A stretch of 8,303 nt of DNA from JAMQKA01 sp043951865 (GCF_043951865.1 NZ_JBINJF010000061.1:1-8303), one strand, 5' to 3'. Counted from the first letter of the stretch, positions 1-8,057 are shown. A program made the numbers and translations. Notes: a model not told the origin generated them from the sequence alone.

Positions 1-2544
1 CAAATAACAACCCCGGAAGAGGCACCCCTGCAGGCCGGCGGGGAGCCGATGCGCAGCCGCTGGGCCCGCTGGCCGGACGTGGAGTGGGCCGGCCCCCGGT
101 TTTGGGGGAACCGCCTGCAGGACTGGCACATCAGAGATGGCAAGGTGGAGTGTAAGGTCAGCGACAACAACCGGACATTGCATTGCCTGACGCACCAGCT
201 GATCGAGCAAAGGGGGGCTTTTTCCGTCACGGCGGAAGTCGAGCTGATGAATACCAGCGACTCTCCCGAGGATCGTATCGGATTCCGAATTGGTGCCAAA
301 GGGAATTTCCCGGATTATCGTTCGGCGGCTGTTTTTGGAGAGGGGATCGACCTGGGTATAACGACGGCCGGAGAACTTTTTGTGGGGGATCAGCGACAGT
401 CGATCCCCGTGAACCTGGATCGCCCTCTTCAGCTTACGGCAGAGGGTGGCCCCGCCCCCGGCGGTGAACAGTATAATATTACGCTGTCAGTTGCTGATTC
501 TTCTACAGGGAAGCAGCTCGGCACGTTAAAAGTCGAACAAAATGCACCTGCAAAAACGGCTGGAAACATAGCGTTATTGGCTGACTACCATTCCCCGGAT
601 CGCAATTCGGAAGTTCCCTCGGCACGCTTTTCCAGGTGGGAAATTGCCGGGAGCAAGGTCCGATTCCGGCCGGAACAGACATTTGGTCCCATCTGTTTTG
701 CCCAGTATACATTGGACAGTGGCCTGCTGAAGATGACTGCACAACTTGCACCCATCGAAAAAATAAGCGGGCACTCGGTTGAGCTCCAGGTTAAGTCCGG
801 CGGTGACTGGACCCGGGTGGGAGAACCAACTGCGGCTGATTCAATGTCGCGCACGGCACATTTCCGGGTTGAAAACTGGGAGTATAATGAAGATATCCCG
901 TACCGGGTCAAGGTGGATCTCCCGCTGAAATCGGGGATGGAGAGTTTTTATTATGAAGGTACCATCGCCTCGAACCCGGTGGACAGCAGAAAGGTAAAGA
1001 TGGCCGTGTTCAGTTGTAACAGCCATTATGGATTTCCAAATAATGAGGTTGTTCATCATGTCGGCAAGCACCAGCCGGATTTGGCAGTATTTTTGGGTGA
1101 TCAAATATATGAAAGTCACGGAGGCTTCGGGGTGCAGCGGAGTCCGGTGGAGAAAGCAAGCCTCGATTTTCTGCGCAAGTGGTACATGTTCGGGTGGTCG
1201 TATCGCGATCTATTTCGCCACATTCCCTCGGCATTTATCCCGGACGATCACGATGTATACCACGGGAATATATGGGGAGAAGGTGGTGCCGATGCCCCCG
1301 TCGAAAAGGGCTGGGGATACGACTCCCAGGATGAGGGGGGCTACAAGATGCCTCCGGAGTGGGTCAACATGGTGCAGCGCTGTCTTACGAGTAACCTGCC
1401 GGATCCCTACGATCCGACCCCGGTTAAGCAGGATATCAGCGTGTATTACACTGACTGGAAGTATGGCGGGGTCAGCCTGGCCGTTATTGAGGATCGAAAA
1501 TTCAAGACCGCCCCTAAAAATGTACTGCCCGAGGAGGCAAAGGTGCTGAACGGCTTTATCCAAAACAGGAGTTTTGATATCAGGGATTACTACGATATCG
1601 ATGCCGAACTGCTGGGGGAACGGCAGCTTTCCTTCCTTGAATCATGGACAAAAGACTGGAGTGAGGGTACGGAGATGAAGGCGGTGCTCTCCCAGACAAA
1701 CTTTTGCACGTTGGCCACGCTTCCGGAGGGCAGCATACTCGACCGGATTGTCCCCGAACTGGAGATCCCTGAGCGCAATGAATATGTGAAGGGCGATGCT
1801 CCTACGACCGACATGGATTCCAACGGTTGGCCACAGAAGGGCCGGGATCGTGCACTCCGCACAATACGCAAGGGATTTGCCCTCCATGTTGCCGGAGATC
1901 AGCACCTGGGCAGCACGGTGCAGTATGGGATTGACGAATTTGGAGATGCCGGGTTTGGATTTGCAGGTCCCGCCCTCAACAACATCTGGCCGCGTCGCTG
2001 GTGGCCCCCGGTGGGTCAGGGGCACCAGCCGCTGCCGGGCCGATCAAAAAATACGGGTCATTTTGAGGATGGCTTTGGCAACAAAATGACGGTATACGCG
2101 GTGTCGAACCCCGTACAAACCGATCGCGAACCCGCGATTATCTATGATCGCGCCACCGGTTACGGGATGGTTACTTTTGACAAGAAGGAGCGGGAAATAA
2201 CGATAGAATGCTGGCCCAGGTACGTGGACCCGGAGACGAATCCCGGTGGACAATATGACGGCTGGCCGGTGATTATTCAGCAACAGCAGAACTATGGTCG
2301 CAGGGCAGTCGGGTATTTGCCGGAAATTATTGTAGAGGGACTGGAGCATCCGGTCATTGAGGTCTATAATCAGAAAACCGGTGACCTGGAATACGCCCTG
2401 CGGATTCGGGGCCGAACCTTCCGGCCGAAAGTATTTGAGGTTGAATCGCACCGGCTGAGAGTGGGAGAACCGGATACCGACCAGTGGCTGGAGTTCGACT
2501 CGGTGACGCCGGCGGACGACACGCCGATTGTGTGCCGTTTTTAG
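1..2544 (+). CDS. PhoD-like metallophosphatase with N-terminal beta-sandwich extension (5' partial)
   Basis: The frame is open from base 1, with 16 sense codons before the first ATG at 49, and no signal peptide follows that ATG. The true start is therefore probably upstream of the window and 49 is an internal Met. Numbering from that Met, residues about 10-200 look like a concanavalin/DUF1080-type beta sandwich, about 203-315 a second beta-rich domain, and about 318-720 the PhoD-type calcineurin-like phosphatase core. Visible motifs are FSCN (Cys323), FLGDQIYE (Asp351), PDDHDVYHGN (Asp399, Asp400, His401, Asp402) and LHVAGDQH (His613, Asp617, His619), which fit the metal-binding sites of the family. 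A C-terminal beta domain follows (about 739-831). PhoD enzymes hydrolyse phosphomono- or diesters outside the cytoplasm; the substrate here is unknown. The sulfatase 84 bp downstream suggests a shared role in breaking down an anionic, substituted polymer. No truncation or frameshift is seen inside the visible part. Confidence 0.92.
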   Translation, partial: QITTPEEAPLQAGGEPMRSRWARWPDVEWAGPRFWGNRLQDWHIRDGKVECKVSDNNRTLHCLTHQLIEQRGAFSVTAEVELMNTSDSPEDRIGFRIGAKGNFPDYRSAAVFGEGIDLGITTAGELFVGDQRQSIPVNLDRPLQLTAEGGPAPGGEQYNITLSVADSSTGKQLGTLKVEQNAPAKTAGNIALLADYHSPDRNSEVPSARFSRWEIAGSKVRFRPEQTFGPICFAQYTLDSGLLKMTAQLAPIEKISGHSVELQVKSGGDWTRVGEPTAADSMSRTAHFRVENWEYNEDIPYRVKVDLPLKSGMESFYYEGTIASNPVDSRKVKMAVFSCNSHYGFPNNEVVHHVGKHQPDLAVFLGDQIYESHGGFGVQRSPVEKASLDFLRKWYMFGWSYRDLFRHIPSAFIPDDHDVYHGNIWGEGGADAPVEKGWGYDSQDEGGYKMPPEWVNMVQRCLTSNLPDPYDPTPVKQDISVYYTDWKYGGVSLAVIEDRKFKTAPKNVLPEEAKVLNGFIQNRSFDIRDYYDIDAELLGERQLSFLESWTKDWSEGTEMKAVLSQTNFCTLATLPEGSILDRIVPELEIPERNEYVKGDAPTTDMDSNGWPQKGRDRALRTIRKGFALHVAGDQHLGSTVQYGIDEFGDAGFGFAGPALNNIWPRRWWPPVGQGHQPLPGRSKNTGHFEDGFGNKMTVYAVSNPVQTDREPAIIYDRATGYGMVTFDKKEREITIECWPRYVDPETNPGGQYDGWPVIIQQQQNYGRRAVGYLPEIIVEGLEHPVIEVYNQKTGDLEYALRIRGRTFRPKVFEVESHRLRVGEPDTDQWLEFDSVTPADDTPIVCRF

Positions 2545-2628
2545 CGGAAGTGCTGTACCCGGGATTCGGATACGACCGAACCGGCAAATGGATAACGATA
2601 TTAATAATATAAATTTAAAAACCAGACT

Positions 2629-4035
2629 ATGACTACGACCAGAGCAACGTATGAGTATGTGTTGACCATTCTTTTTTTGTGTTGTTTGACGGAAGTGTTG
2701 CATGCACAGTCATCTGATAGGCAGGCTTCTCCCAATATCCTGGTATTTGTAGCTGATGATGCCGGATGGAGAGATTTCGGGGCTTATGGAAACGAAGTCA
2801 TCCAAACACCAAATATTGATGAACTGGCCCGCGGTGGACTGCTGTTTGAGCAGGCCTTTTTGACGACTGCCCAGTGCAGTCCCTCCCGTATATCGATATT
2901 GACGGGCTTGTATCCCCATGCCACGGGAGCGGAGGATCTGCACATGCCTCTTCCTGAGGGAACGCGCATCGTGCCGGGGTATCTGTCTGAGAAAGGATAT
3001 TTCAGCGGGCACATGCGGAAAACACATTACGGTCCCCATGCCGATGCCCAATTCAACTGGTACAGCGAACATCTTTCGGAGAGCTTTCCCTCCTTTTTGG
3101 ACGAGGCGGGACAGCAACCGTTTTTTCTGTGGGTGGGATTTTCTGATCCGCACCGCCCGTACGGAGATGCCCCGCGCGTTCACGATCCCGACGAGGTTAA
3201 AGTGCCTCCGCAGCTCGCAGACAGGCCGGGGACCCGCGCAGATCTTGCACGCTACTATGATGAAATCAGTCGGATGGACGCGCAGATCGGACGCTTTATC
3301 GAGGAGCTGGAACGACGCGGTGAGCGGGACAATACGCTGGTTGTTTTTCTGAGCGACAACGGGGCCCCGTTTCCCCGCGCCAAGGGAACGGTTTATGATG
3401 CGGGGATTCGAACGCCCCTCATTTTTAACTGGCCGGACGAGATTGAAGCCGGCAGCAGGTTTGAAGGCCTTGCCAGCGTCATTGACCTGGCCCCGACGCT
3501 GTTAGACCTGGTTGGCCACCCGGTGCCGGACCAGATGCAGGGAGAAACCGTGTTGCCGGTTTTGTTCGATCAGACACGCCCGGGGCGGGAGTACGTATTC
3601 AGCGAACGCAACTGGCACGACAGTGATGAGCATATCCGCAGCTTGCGCACGGAACGTTACAAGCTGGTGAAAAACGCCTATATCGAGCTGCCCCACGGCA
3701 CGCCGGCTGATATCGGCGGGAGTCCTTCATTTCGGGATTTGATCCGGTTAAAGAAAGAAGGATCACTGAATCATGCGCAATCCCGCCTTTTCCAGGTGCC
3801 AAGGCCCCGTATTGAACTTTATGACCTGCAGCAGGATCCCTGGGAGGTGCATAATGTGGCGGCGGATTCAGCGTACTGGCAGAAGGCGCGGGAGCTGGCA
3901 CAGGTGCTGGATGACTGGAGTCAACAGACCGGTGATTTCCCACCCTACTACCGCGTACGGGATGATCATACGGACCGGATGACCGGGGTGTGGTTTTCAA
4001 AAGAGATACCCCCGATGCGCAACAAACGGGAGTAA
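2629..4035 (+). CDS. Exported sulfatase, N-sulfoglucosamine sulfohydrolase (heparan N-sulfatase)-like
   Basis: This 468-residue protein belongs to the type I (formylglycine-dependent) sulfatases. A hydrophobic N-terminus ending LHA|QSS (about residues 10-26) looks like a Sec signal peptide, so the enzyme should act in the periplasm or outside. The catalytic motif CSPSR (83-87) carries the cysteine converted to formylglycine by an anaerobic or aerobic maturase. Other active-site residues are visible: metal-binding Asp43-Asp44 (VADDAGW), Lys131 and His133 (KTHYG), His175 (DPHRPY), Asp243-Asn244 (SDNG) and Lys252 (KGT). The overall pattern, including DLH after TGAE, SDNGAPFP, PSFRDLI and ELYDLQQDP, follows human SGSH from end to end. 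This suggests SulfAtlas family S1_8, though the exact substrate (N-sulfo or O-sulfo sugar) is not proven. Length is normal and no key residue is missing. The leader is AT-rich with no Shine-Dalgarno. No separate promoter is obvious in the 84-bp gap, so transcription with the phosphatase is likely. Confidence 0.95.
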   Translation: MTTTRATYEYVLTILFLCCLTEVLHAQSSDRQASPNILVFVADDAGWRDFGAYGNEVIQTPNIDELARGGLLFEQAFLTTAQCSPSRISILTGLYPHATGAEDLHMPLPEGTRIVPGYLSEKGYFSGHMRKTHYGPHADAQFNWYSEHLSESFPSFLDEAGQQPFFLWVGFSDPHRPYGDAPRVHDPDEVKVPPQLADRPGTRADLARYYDEISRMDAQIGRFIEELERRGERDNTLVVFLSDNGAPFPRAKGTVYDAGIRTPLIFNWPDEIEAGSRFEGLASVIDLAPTLLDLVGHPVPDQMQGETVLPVLFDQTRPGREYVFSERNWHDSDEHIRSLRTERYKLVKNAYIELPHGTPADIGGSPSFRDLIRLKKEGSLNHAQSRLFQVPRPRIELYDLQQDPWEVHNVAADSAYWQKARELAQVLDDWSQQTGDFPPYYRVRDDHTDRMTGVWFSKEIPPMRNKRE

Positions 4036-4100
4036 AAAGCCCGGGGAGGACAACAGAATTCATTTTATAAAGCTTATCACCGGAATTTGTCATCTATGTT

Positions 4101-4122
4101 ATCCACTGTTCCTGCAGTGGAT
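4101..4122. repeat. Perfect 8-bp stem, 6-nt loop between convergent genes
   Basis: ATCCACTG (4101-4108) and CAGTGGAT (4115-4122) form a perfect inverted repeat around a 6-base loop, in the 119-bp spacer between the 3' ends of the sulfatase and the downstream permease. Its place suggests a bidirectional transcription end or 3'-stabilising hairpin. However, neither strand has a T-run directly after the stem, so it is not a canonical intrinsic terminator. Confidence 0.45.
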
Positions 4123-4154
4123 GCGGGAAAACGGGGAGGAGTCCCGGTAAAGGA

Positions 4155-5237
4155 TTACTTCCGGGCGGAGAAAAGAAGGCCCAGGCCCACGATAAAGAAG
4201 AACACGTGGGGGGTAAGGGCGGCGACGATGGGTTCAATTGCCCCCTCTTTTCCAAAAGGTTCGATCACTTTCATAAAGGCCAGATACAGAAAGCTGATGG
4301 CCAGGCCGGCCGCAATATAAAATCCCTTGCCTCCCTTGCGCCGGACGGAAGCGATCGAAAACCCGATAATAGAGACCACAAGGATCGAAATCGGATAGGT
4401 CAGGCGCCCGTAAAACTGAATTTTGGGAAGGCTGATTCCTGTTGCGCCGCTGCGTTCAAGAGACGCGATATAATCTTGTGCCTCCGGGTAGGTTAACTGG
4501 TAGATATCGGAGGTCGTCCGGGCCAGATCCTGCGGGTAGATTGTCAGGGAGACCACCAGCGTGTCCAACTGTTCATCCACATACCCCTCCGGCATAAAAG
4601 TTCGCCGTTTAATATTCAGCATCCTCCACTGCTGGGTTTTGGGGATCCATTCCATCCGGGCGATATCCAGGCTTTCGCTGATGCTGTCTCCCCGGAATTT
4701 TATAGCCTCGATCCTCCGGGCCAGGGTGTCTTTGGGGCTGTAATACTGGAACCTGTAGATATTATTGTCACTATCCTGCCGGTAGATCCGGTCATTGTCC
4801 ACTTTTTGGCTGCTGGCGGGAAGATATTTCTTTTCAAACTCAATACGCTCTGCGTTGGAGTCGGGAATGATAAACCCGTCCAGGTAGCTGATGATACCGG
4901 CCATCAAAAAGCCAAATACCAGGTAGGGGATGATGAGACGGTACAGGCTGATGCCGGCGGCCTTCAGGGCTACAATCTCCAGGCGATCGGCCATCTGTCC
5001 GGTGAGGTACAGGCAGGCGACGAAGACGGCCACCGGAATTACCAGGCGCGTCATTTCGGGAATGTAATTCAGGTAGTACTGGCCGAATATTTCGGCAAAG
5101 GTGGCTCCCTTGTCGGTAAAATCATCGCTGTTTTCCGAAAAATCGATCACGATAAAGATGAAAATCAGCACTCCCAGCACAAAAACCGTGATTGCAAGGA
5201 GCCTCAGGAATATGTAGCGGTCAATTTTTTTAATCAC
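4155..5237 (-). CDS. lptG: LptF/LptG-family permease, second gene of the pair (LptG-like)
   Basis: A 360-residue inner-membrane protein with the family layout: three N-terminal membrane segments (about 12-32, 58-80, 100-122), a periplasmic beta-jellyroll (about 130-265), then three C-terminal segments (about 281-299, 305-325, 338-357). The cytoplasmic coupling helix MADRLEIVALKAAGIS (82-97) after the second segment is typical. With its partner and the LptB ATPase it would extract lipopolysaccharide from the inner membrane and pass it to the LptC-A-D bridge. Its length equals that of E. coli LptG. The start is GTG at 5237, chosen because it gives the usual MIKKIDRY N-terminus, is preceded by GGAAGAAG, and overlaps the end of the upstream gene by 8 bp (GTGATTAA). 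That arrangement implies translational coupling. The F-versus-G assignment rests on gene order and length, so 'LptF/LptG family permease' is the safer name. Confidence 0.92.
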   Translation of the reverse strand: MIKKIDRYIFLRLLAITVFVLGVLIFIFIVIDFSENSDDFTDKGATFAEIFGQYYLNYIPEMTRLVIPVAVFVACLYLTGQMADRLEIVALKAAGISLYRLIIPYLVFGFLMAGIISYLDGFIIPDSNAERIEFEKKYLPASSQKVDNDRIYRQDSDNNIYRFQYYSPKDTLARRIEAIKFRGDSISESLDIARMEWIPKTQQWRMLNIKRRTFMPEGYVDEQLDTLVVSLTIYPQDLARTTSDIYQLTYPEAQDYIASLERSGATGISLPKIQFYGRLTYPISILVVSIIGFSIASVRRKGGKGFYIAAGLAISFLYLAFMKVIEPFGKEGAIEPIVAALTPHVFFFIVGLGLLFSARK

Positions 5238-6678
5238 TCTTCTTCCACAGGTTTGACAACTTAAAAGAGGTACAGAGCCGGATAACCATATATATGCCTG
5301 CTATACCCAGCACAATATTTGAGAACCACATCGCCCAAAATGGGGTAATAAAAAGCCGATCAGCGAGCTTTTCGCCCTGGATCAGTGAAATCCAGTAAAA
5401 AGTCAGGAAGCCGGTGCCGAAGAGTGCGGCATAACCGATATTCCCTTTTTTGGCCAGCATCCCGATGGGAGCACCGATGAGCACAAAAATGATACATGCT
5501 ACGGGAATTGAGAACTTCTTGTGCACCTCCACCAGGTAGCGGGCGATGCGCGATTCCCTCCAGCTCACGTTGGTTTCAAGATTCTCCAGGTTCGACTTGT
5601 ATTTCCTCAGTTCTGAAATGGCCATTTCACCGAGTCCCACCTGGGTTCTCCGGTTGCTCATCAGGTTGACGGCCAGGTATTCGCTTGTCACCTTCGGGAC
5701 GCTGTCTGCAACACCCGCGCGCGTGGAACTCAGCTCCAGCTGGTACGTATTGCTGCGCCCTTCATTGGTATCGGCAGGCATCAGGAATGTGTTCTCATTT
5801 GAAAACGACTGTTCGATCTGCGTGGCGCGCTCTCTTTCAAGGGTGTCCACGACGGCAAGCATCGCCTGCGAGCTCATCGTGCGGTCGTTGCGCGTACGCT
5901 GATCCGGGTTGGAGCGCGAGAAGGCAAAGTCTGACAGGTCAAAACTGATTCGATACCGGTCAAAATGGTTCTCCTCGATGACCGTCTCATAGGAATTATT
6001 CTGCTTAAGATAGCGGAGCGTTGAGCCGTCATACAGGTAGAGCGTCATAAGCTGGCCGTCATCACTGCTCTGAAGGATACCCCGGTCGGCTTTGATGATC
6101 GCCTCTTCCCGGTTTTTATCGGAATCGGGAGACTGGAGGAGTGTGACGTTGTAGAGGGAGTCGGTTTCATTGTTAATATCCTTTACCAAAAAAATATAGC
6201 CCTCGATCCCCTCATAGAACTCGTTCGGTTTTAGGTCAAAACCGGGCTTTTTCGTACGGATATCGATAAAGAGAGAGCGCGCACGCTGATTGGCATCCGG
6301 CAGTACATAGTTCGAAAACCATACCAGAAAGACACACAGGAAAAACGATGAGATGAGAACCGGCTTTATAATATTGAACGGGTTTACTCCCGCCGCGCGC
6401 ATAGCCGTTAACTCGTTAAGTTCAGAAAACTTGCCAAATGCCATAAGAGAAGCCACGAGCACTGCCATGGGTGCGGCCAGTACCACCATATACGCCAGGT
6501 TGGTCAAAATGAGCTCAATGATGATCCCCAGCGGAAGCCCTTTTCCCACCAGCTTGTCAATATGCAGGATCAGAAACTGCATGAGCAGCAGGAACATAAC
6601 GGTCAGAAAGCAGAACACAAACGGTCCTACGTGCCGCCGGAGAACATCCACCTGTAATTTGTTAAATGTGAACTTCAT
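5230..6678 (-). CDS. lptF: LptF/LptG-family permease, first gene of the pair (LptF-like, long form)
   Basis: A 482-residue inner-membrane protein that pairs with the following gene in LPS export. Membrane segments are visible at about 17-40, 55-80, 103-125, 388-408, 413-433 and 443-467, with the periplasmic jellyroll at about 150-250. Family signatures include FSELNELTAMRAAGVNP (84-100) and EVHKKFSIPVACIIF (384-398) followed by GAPIG. It is about 115 residues longer than E. coli LptF. The extra length is a polar, Ser/Asn/Arg-rich stretch at about 255-345 plus a charged helix (about 350-385) leading into the fourth membrane segment. Long forms are, as far as I recall, common in Bacteroidota-like groups. 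The ATG at 6678 gives the expected short N-terminal cytoplasmic tail, and a promoter lies just upstream. No Shine-Dalgarno is present in the short leader. Confidence 0.92.
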   Translation of the reverse strand: MKFTFNKLQVDVLRRHVGPFVFCFLTVMFLLLMQFLILHIDKLVGKGLPLGIIIELILTNLAYMVVLAAPMAVLVASLMAFGKFSELNELTAMRAAGVNPFNIIKPVLISSFFLCVFLVWFSNYVLPDANQRARSLFIDIRTKKPGFDLKPNEFYEGIEGYIFLVKDINNETDSLYNVTLLQSPDSDKNREEAIIKADRGILQSSDDGQLMTLYLYDGSTLRYLKQNNSYETVIEENHFDRYRISFDLSDFAFSRSNPDQRTRNDRTMSSQAMLAVVDTLERERATQIEQSFSNENTFLMPADTNEGRSNTYQLELSSTRAGVADSVPKVTSEYLAVNLMSNRRTQVGLGEMAISELRKYKSNLENLETNVSWRESRIARYLVEVHKKFSIPVACIIFVLIGAPIGMLAKKGNIGYAALFGTGFLTFYWISLIQGEKLADRLFITPFWAMWFSNIVLGIAGIYMVIRLCTSFKLSNLWKKSD

Positions 6679-6700
6679 GGGTGTTGCTGTTTGATGACAC

Positions 6701-6731
6701 CAAAATTAGGCTGATCCTGCCATTTTACAAA
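6701..6731 (-). promoter_or_regulatory. Bacteroidota-type promoter for the lptF-lptG pair
   Basis: On the minus strand, TTTG (6731-6728) is followed after 19 bp by TAATTTTG (6708-6701), an exact match to the TTTG / TAnnTTTG consensus of Bacteroidota housekeeping promoters. Transcription would begin about 6-7 bases further on, near 6694, leaving a leader of about 16 bases before the ATG at 6678. The leader has no AG-rich ribosome site, which is usual for this group. Confidence 0.72.
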
Positions 6732-7028
6732 ATAACGCGCAGTACTCCATTTTCTTGAGTGAAGACGCGGAAAATACCTAAAAATGCCGGTAATTAGGAG
6801 ATCCTCAAAAAGTTTTTACTATTAATTCGCGAAAATACAGACATTGGGCAAAACAGCGGTTTGACAAAAACAAAGACCTCGTTTAAAGCCCGCCAGCATA
6901 TACTGGGAAATTCAAGTTCAGAGAAAGAAATTCCCTGATTGTTCGGTTGTTTGCCTGTGTCGTCTCCTGCAATTGTGGGTGGCAGGTAGAGATGAACGTT
7001 TTTTGCCGCCCGGTGCCGGATGAAGAAT
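6732..7028. other. Intergenic spacer without a recognisable gene
   Basis: Together with the lptF promoter this makes a 350-bp gap between the araC-type gene and lptF, both on the minus strand. I see no coding pattern, tRNA or clear intrinsic terminator. Two weak symmetric elements are present: an imperfect palindrome CCAGCATATACTGG (6893-6906), and imperfect 9-base arms GGGAAATTC / GAAATTCCC (6905-6913 and 6927-6935, one mismatch). Neither is followed by a T-run. Confidence 0.5.
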
Positions 7029-7895
7029 TCAGGGCATCTTTTGCGGGGTGGTAAAGCGCTCCCGGTAGGTGGAGGGGTTGGTGTCCATGATGGTTTTGAA
7101 CTGTTTGTTGAAGTTGGAGATCGTGTTAAAGCCACATTTATAGCTTATCTCAGTTATGTTGAGATCTGTTTCCATCAGCAGCCTGCAGGCCTGGCCAATC
7201 CGGTATTCCTTGATGTAGGAGAAAAACGTTTTGCCGGTCACCTTCTTGAAATGACGGCAAAAGGCGGCTTTTGTGAGCCCGATAATATCGATCACATCAT
7301 CCAGCGATATATCTTCCTGGTAGTGCTCCATCACGTATTTGCAGGCTTTATTTATTCTCTGGTAATCCTTTTTGCTGAATGTAGAAGTATATCCCGCGCT
7401 GGCCAGCGTGCGGGAATCAAACCGGGTGGCCAGTTCATTAAGCACAGAGAGAATCTCCAGCAGGCAGTCGGTCCGGTTCAGTTCAAACATCGCCTGAATT
7501 CGCTCTGCAATGATCTCTGTATCTCCCCGGAACTCGAGACCGGATTCTGATTTCTGAAACAGTTGATGAACCGCGGTAAATTCGGGACAGGCCAGGAATC
7601 CATCCGTAAAAAAATCGTTGTTCAGATGGATAACCAGCGAACCCGCGCGATCTTTCATCGGGAAATCCTGGTCGCAGCTGAACAGGTGCGGCAGCTCGGA
7701 ACCAAGGAACAGCAGGTCTCCCTTCTGCAGGTCTGACACGTCATCTCCGATTATTTTTTCTCCGCGGCCTTCCCAGATGTAGATAAGCTCATACTCCTTG
7801 TGGAAATGCCAAAGCCCGTCAAAAGATCGCCCAACCGTATTTTTGAGTTTGAAAGAGTGATGGGCGTCAACATTTTTTTTGAATATCGGATCCAT
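7029..7895 (-). CDS. AraC-family transcriptional regulator with N-terminal cupin
   Basis: A 288-residue protein of the usual two-domain AraC form. Residues about 20-100 match the AraC-type cupin ligand-binding fold, with His30, His32 and Glu34 (WHFHKEYEL) and His70 (SELPHLF). Residues about 180-282 form the DNA-binding domain with two helix-turn-helix units: ISLDDVIDIIGLTKAAFCRHF (first 20 residues from 196), then ITEISYKCGFNTISNFNKQF (247-266). The closing pattern NPSTYRERF (273-281) and the linking TGKTFFSYIKEYRIGQA (220-236) are hallmarks of the family. Such proteins usually sense a sugar or related small molecule and activate catabolic genes. The ligand and targets here are unknown. It is transcribed away from the sulfatase remnant, so the shared 229-bp upstream region is the natural place for its own operator. 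ATG at 7895 is chosen because it leaves a short natural tail before the cupin. The gene looks intact. Confidence 0.95.
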   Translation of the reverse strand: MDPIFKKNVDAHHSFKLKNTVGRSFDGLWHFHKEYELIYIWEGRGEKIIGDDVSDLQKGDLLFLGSELPHLFSCDQDFPMKDRAGSLVIHLNNDFFTDGFLACPEFTAVHQLFQKSESGLEFRGDTEIIAERIQAMFELNRTDCLLEILSVLNELATRFDSRTLASAGYTSTFSKKDYQRINKACKYVMEHYQEDISLDDVIDIIGLTKAAFCRHFKKVTGKTFFSYIKEYRIGQACRLLMETDLNITEISYKCGFNTISNFNKQFKTIMDTNPSTYRERFTTPQKMP

Positions 7896-7966
7896 AATCT
7901 ACCATTATTTTGCTCATTAATGATATTGGCGGGGGATTTTGCATCAATCTGTGAATATAAATTAAC

Positions 7967-7979
7967 AGAAGTCACTTCT
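7967..7979. promoter_or_regulatory. 13-bp perfect palindrome upstream of the AraC-type gene (candidate operator)
   Basis: AGAAGT-C-ACTTCT is a perfect inverted repeat with one central base, lying 72 bp upstream of the regulator's start codon. Its position between two divergent genes suggests a protein-binding site, but AraC proteins more often bind direct repeats, so the binding partner is uncertain. Confidence 0.35.
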
Positions 7980-7993
7980 AATGCAACTGTAAA

Positions 7994-8021
7994 TCAATAT
8001 AGAGGTAGAGGAGGTCAATAT
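7994..8021 (+). repeat. TCAATAT direct repeat with 21-bp period (candidate AraC-type operator)
   Basis: TCAATAT occurs at 7994-8000 and again at 8015-8021, exactly 21 bp apart, with a purine-rich AGAGGTAGAGGAGG between. Two helical turns is the spacing expected for two half-sites bound on one face of the DNA by an AraC dimer. A related TCAATCT is at 7944-7950. The link to the neighbouring regulator is inferred from spacing and place only. Confidence 0.4.
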
Positions 8022-8057
8022 TTGAAAAGTTATTCGGTGTCCTAATAGTTACAATTT

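Noticed and set aside
1028..1549. Long overlapping frames inside the phosphatase gene, for example 173 codons on + and 117 on -.
   Set aside because: They lie wholly within a reading frame with clear catalytic motifs, and their Arg/Cys/Ser-rich translations are typical shadows.
6990..7028. GC-rich CCGGTGCCGG with an adjacent T-run downstream of the AraC-type gene, as a terminator.
   Set aside because: On the gene's strand the homopolymer reads as A, and the T-run precedes the GC element on the other strand, so it has the wrong order for an intrinsic terminator.
6794..7135. A 113-codon open frame on the minus strand spanning the end of the AraC-type gene and the spacer.
   Set aside because: It overlaps the regulator's well-supported helix-turn-helix coding end in another frame, and its Pro/Ser-rich then Phe-rich translation resembles no family.
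7984..8018. Minus-strand TACAGTTG (7991-7984) as the -7 box for the AraC-type gene.
   Set aside because: One mismatch to consensus and no TTTG at the right distance; only a TTG about 24 bp away.
8009..8045. AGGAGG followed 7 bases later by TTG and a 7-codon frame (LKSYSVS, stop at 8043), like a leader peptide.
   Set aside because: The other genes here do not depend on such a strong Shine-Dalgarno, the start is TTG, and the purine run is equally explained as spacer between the TCAATAT repeats.
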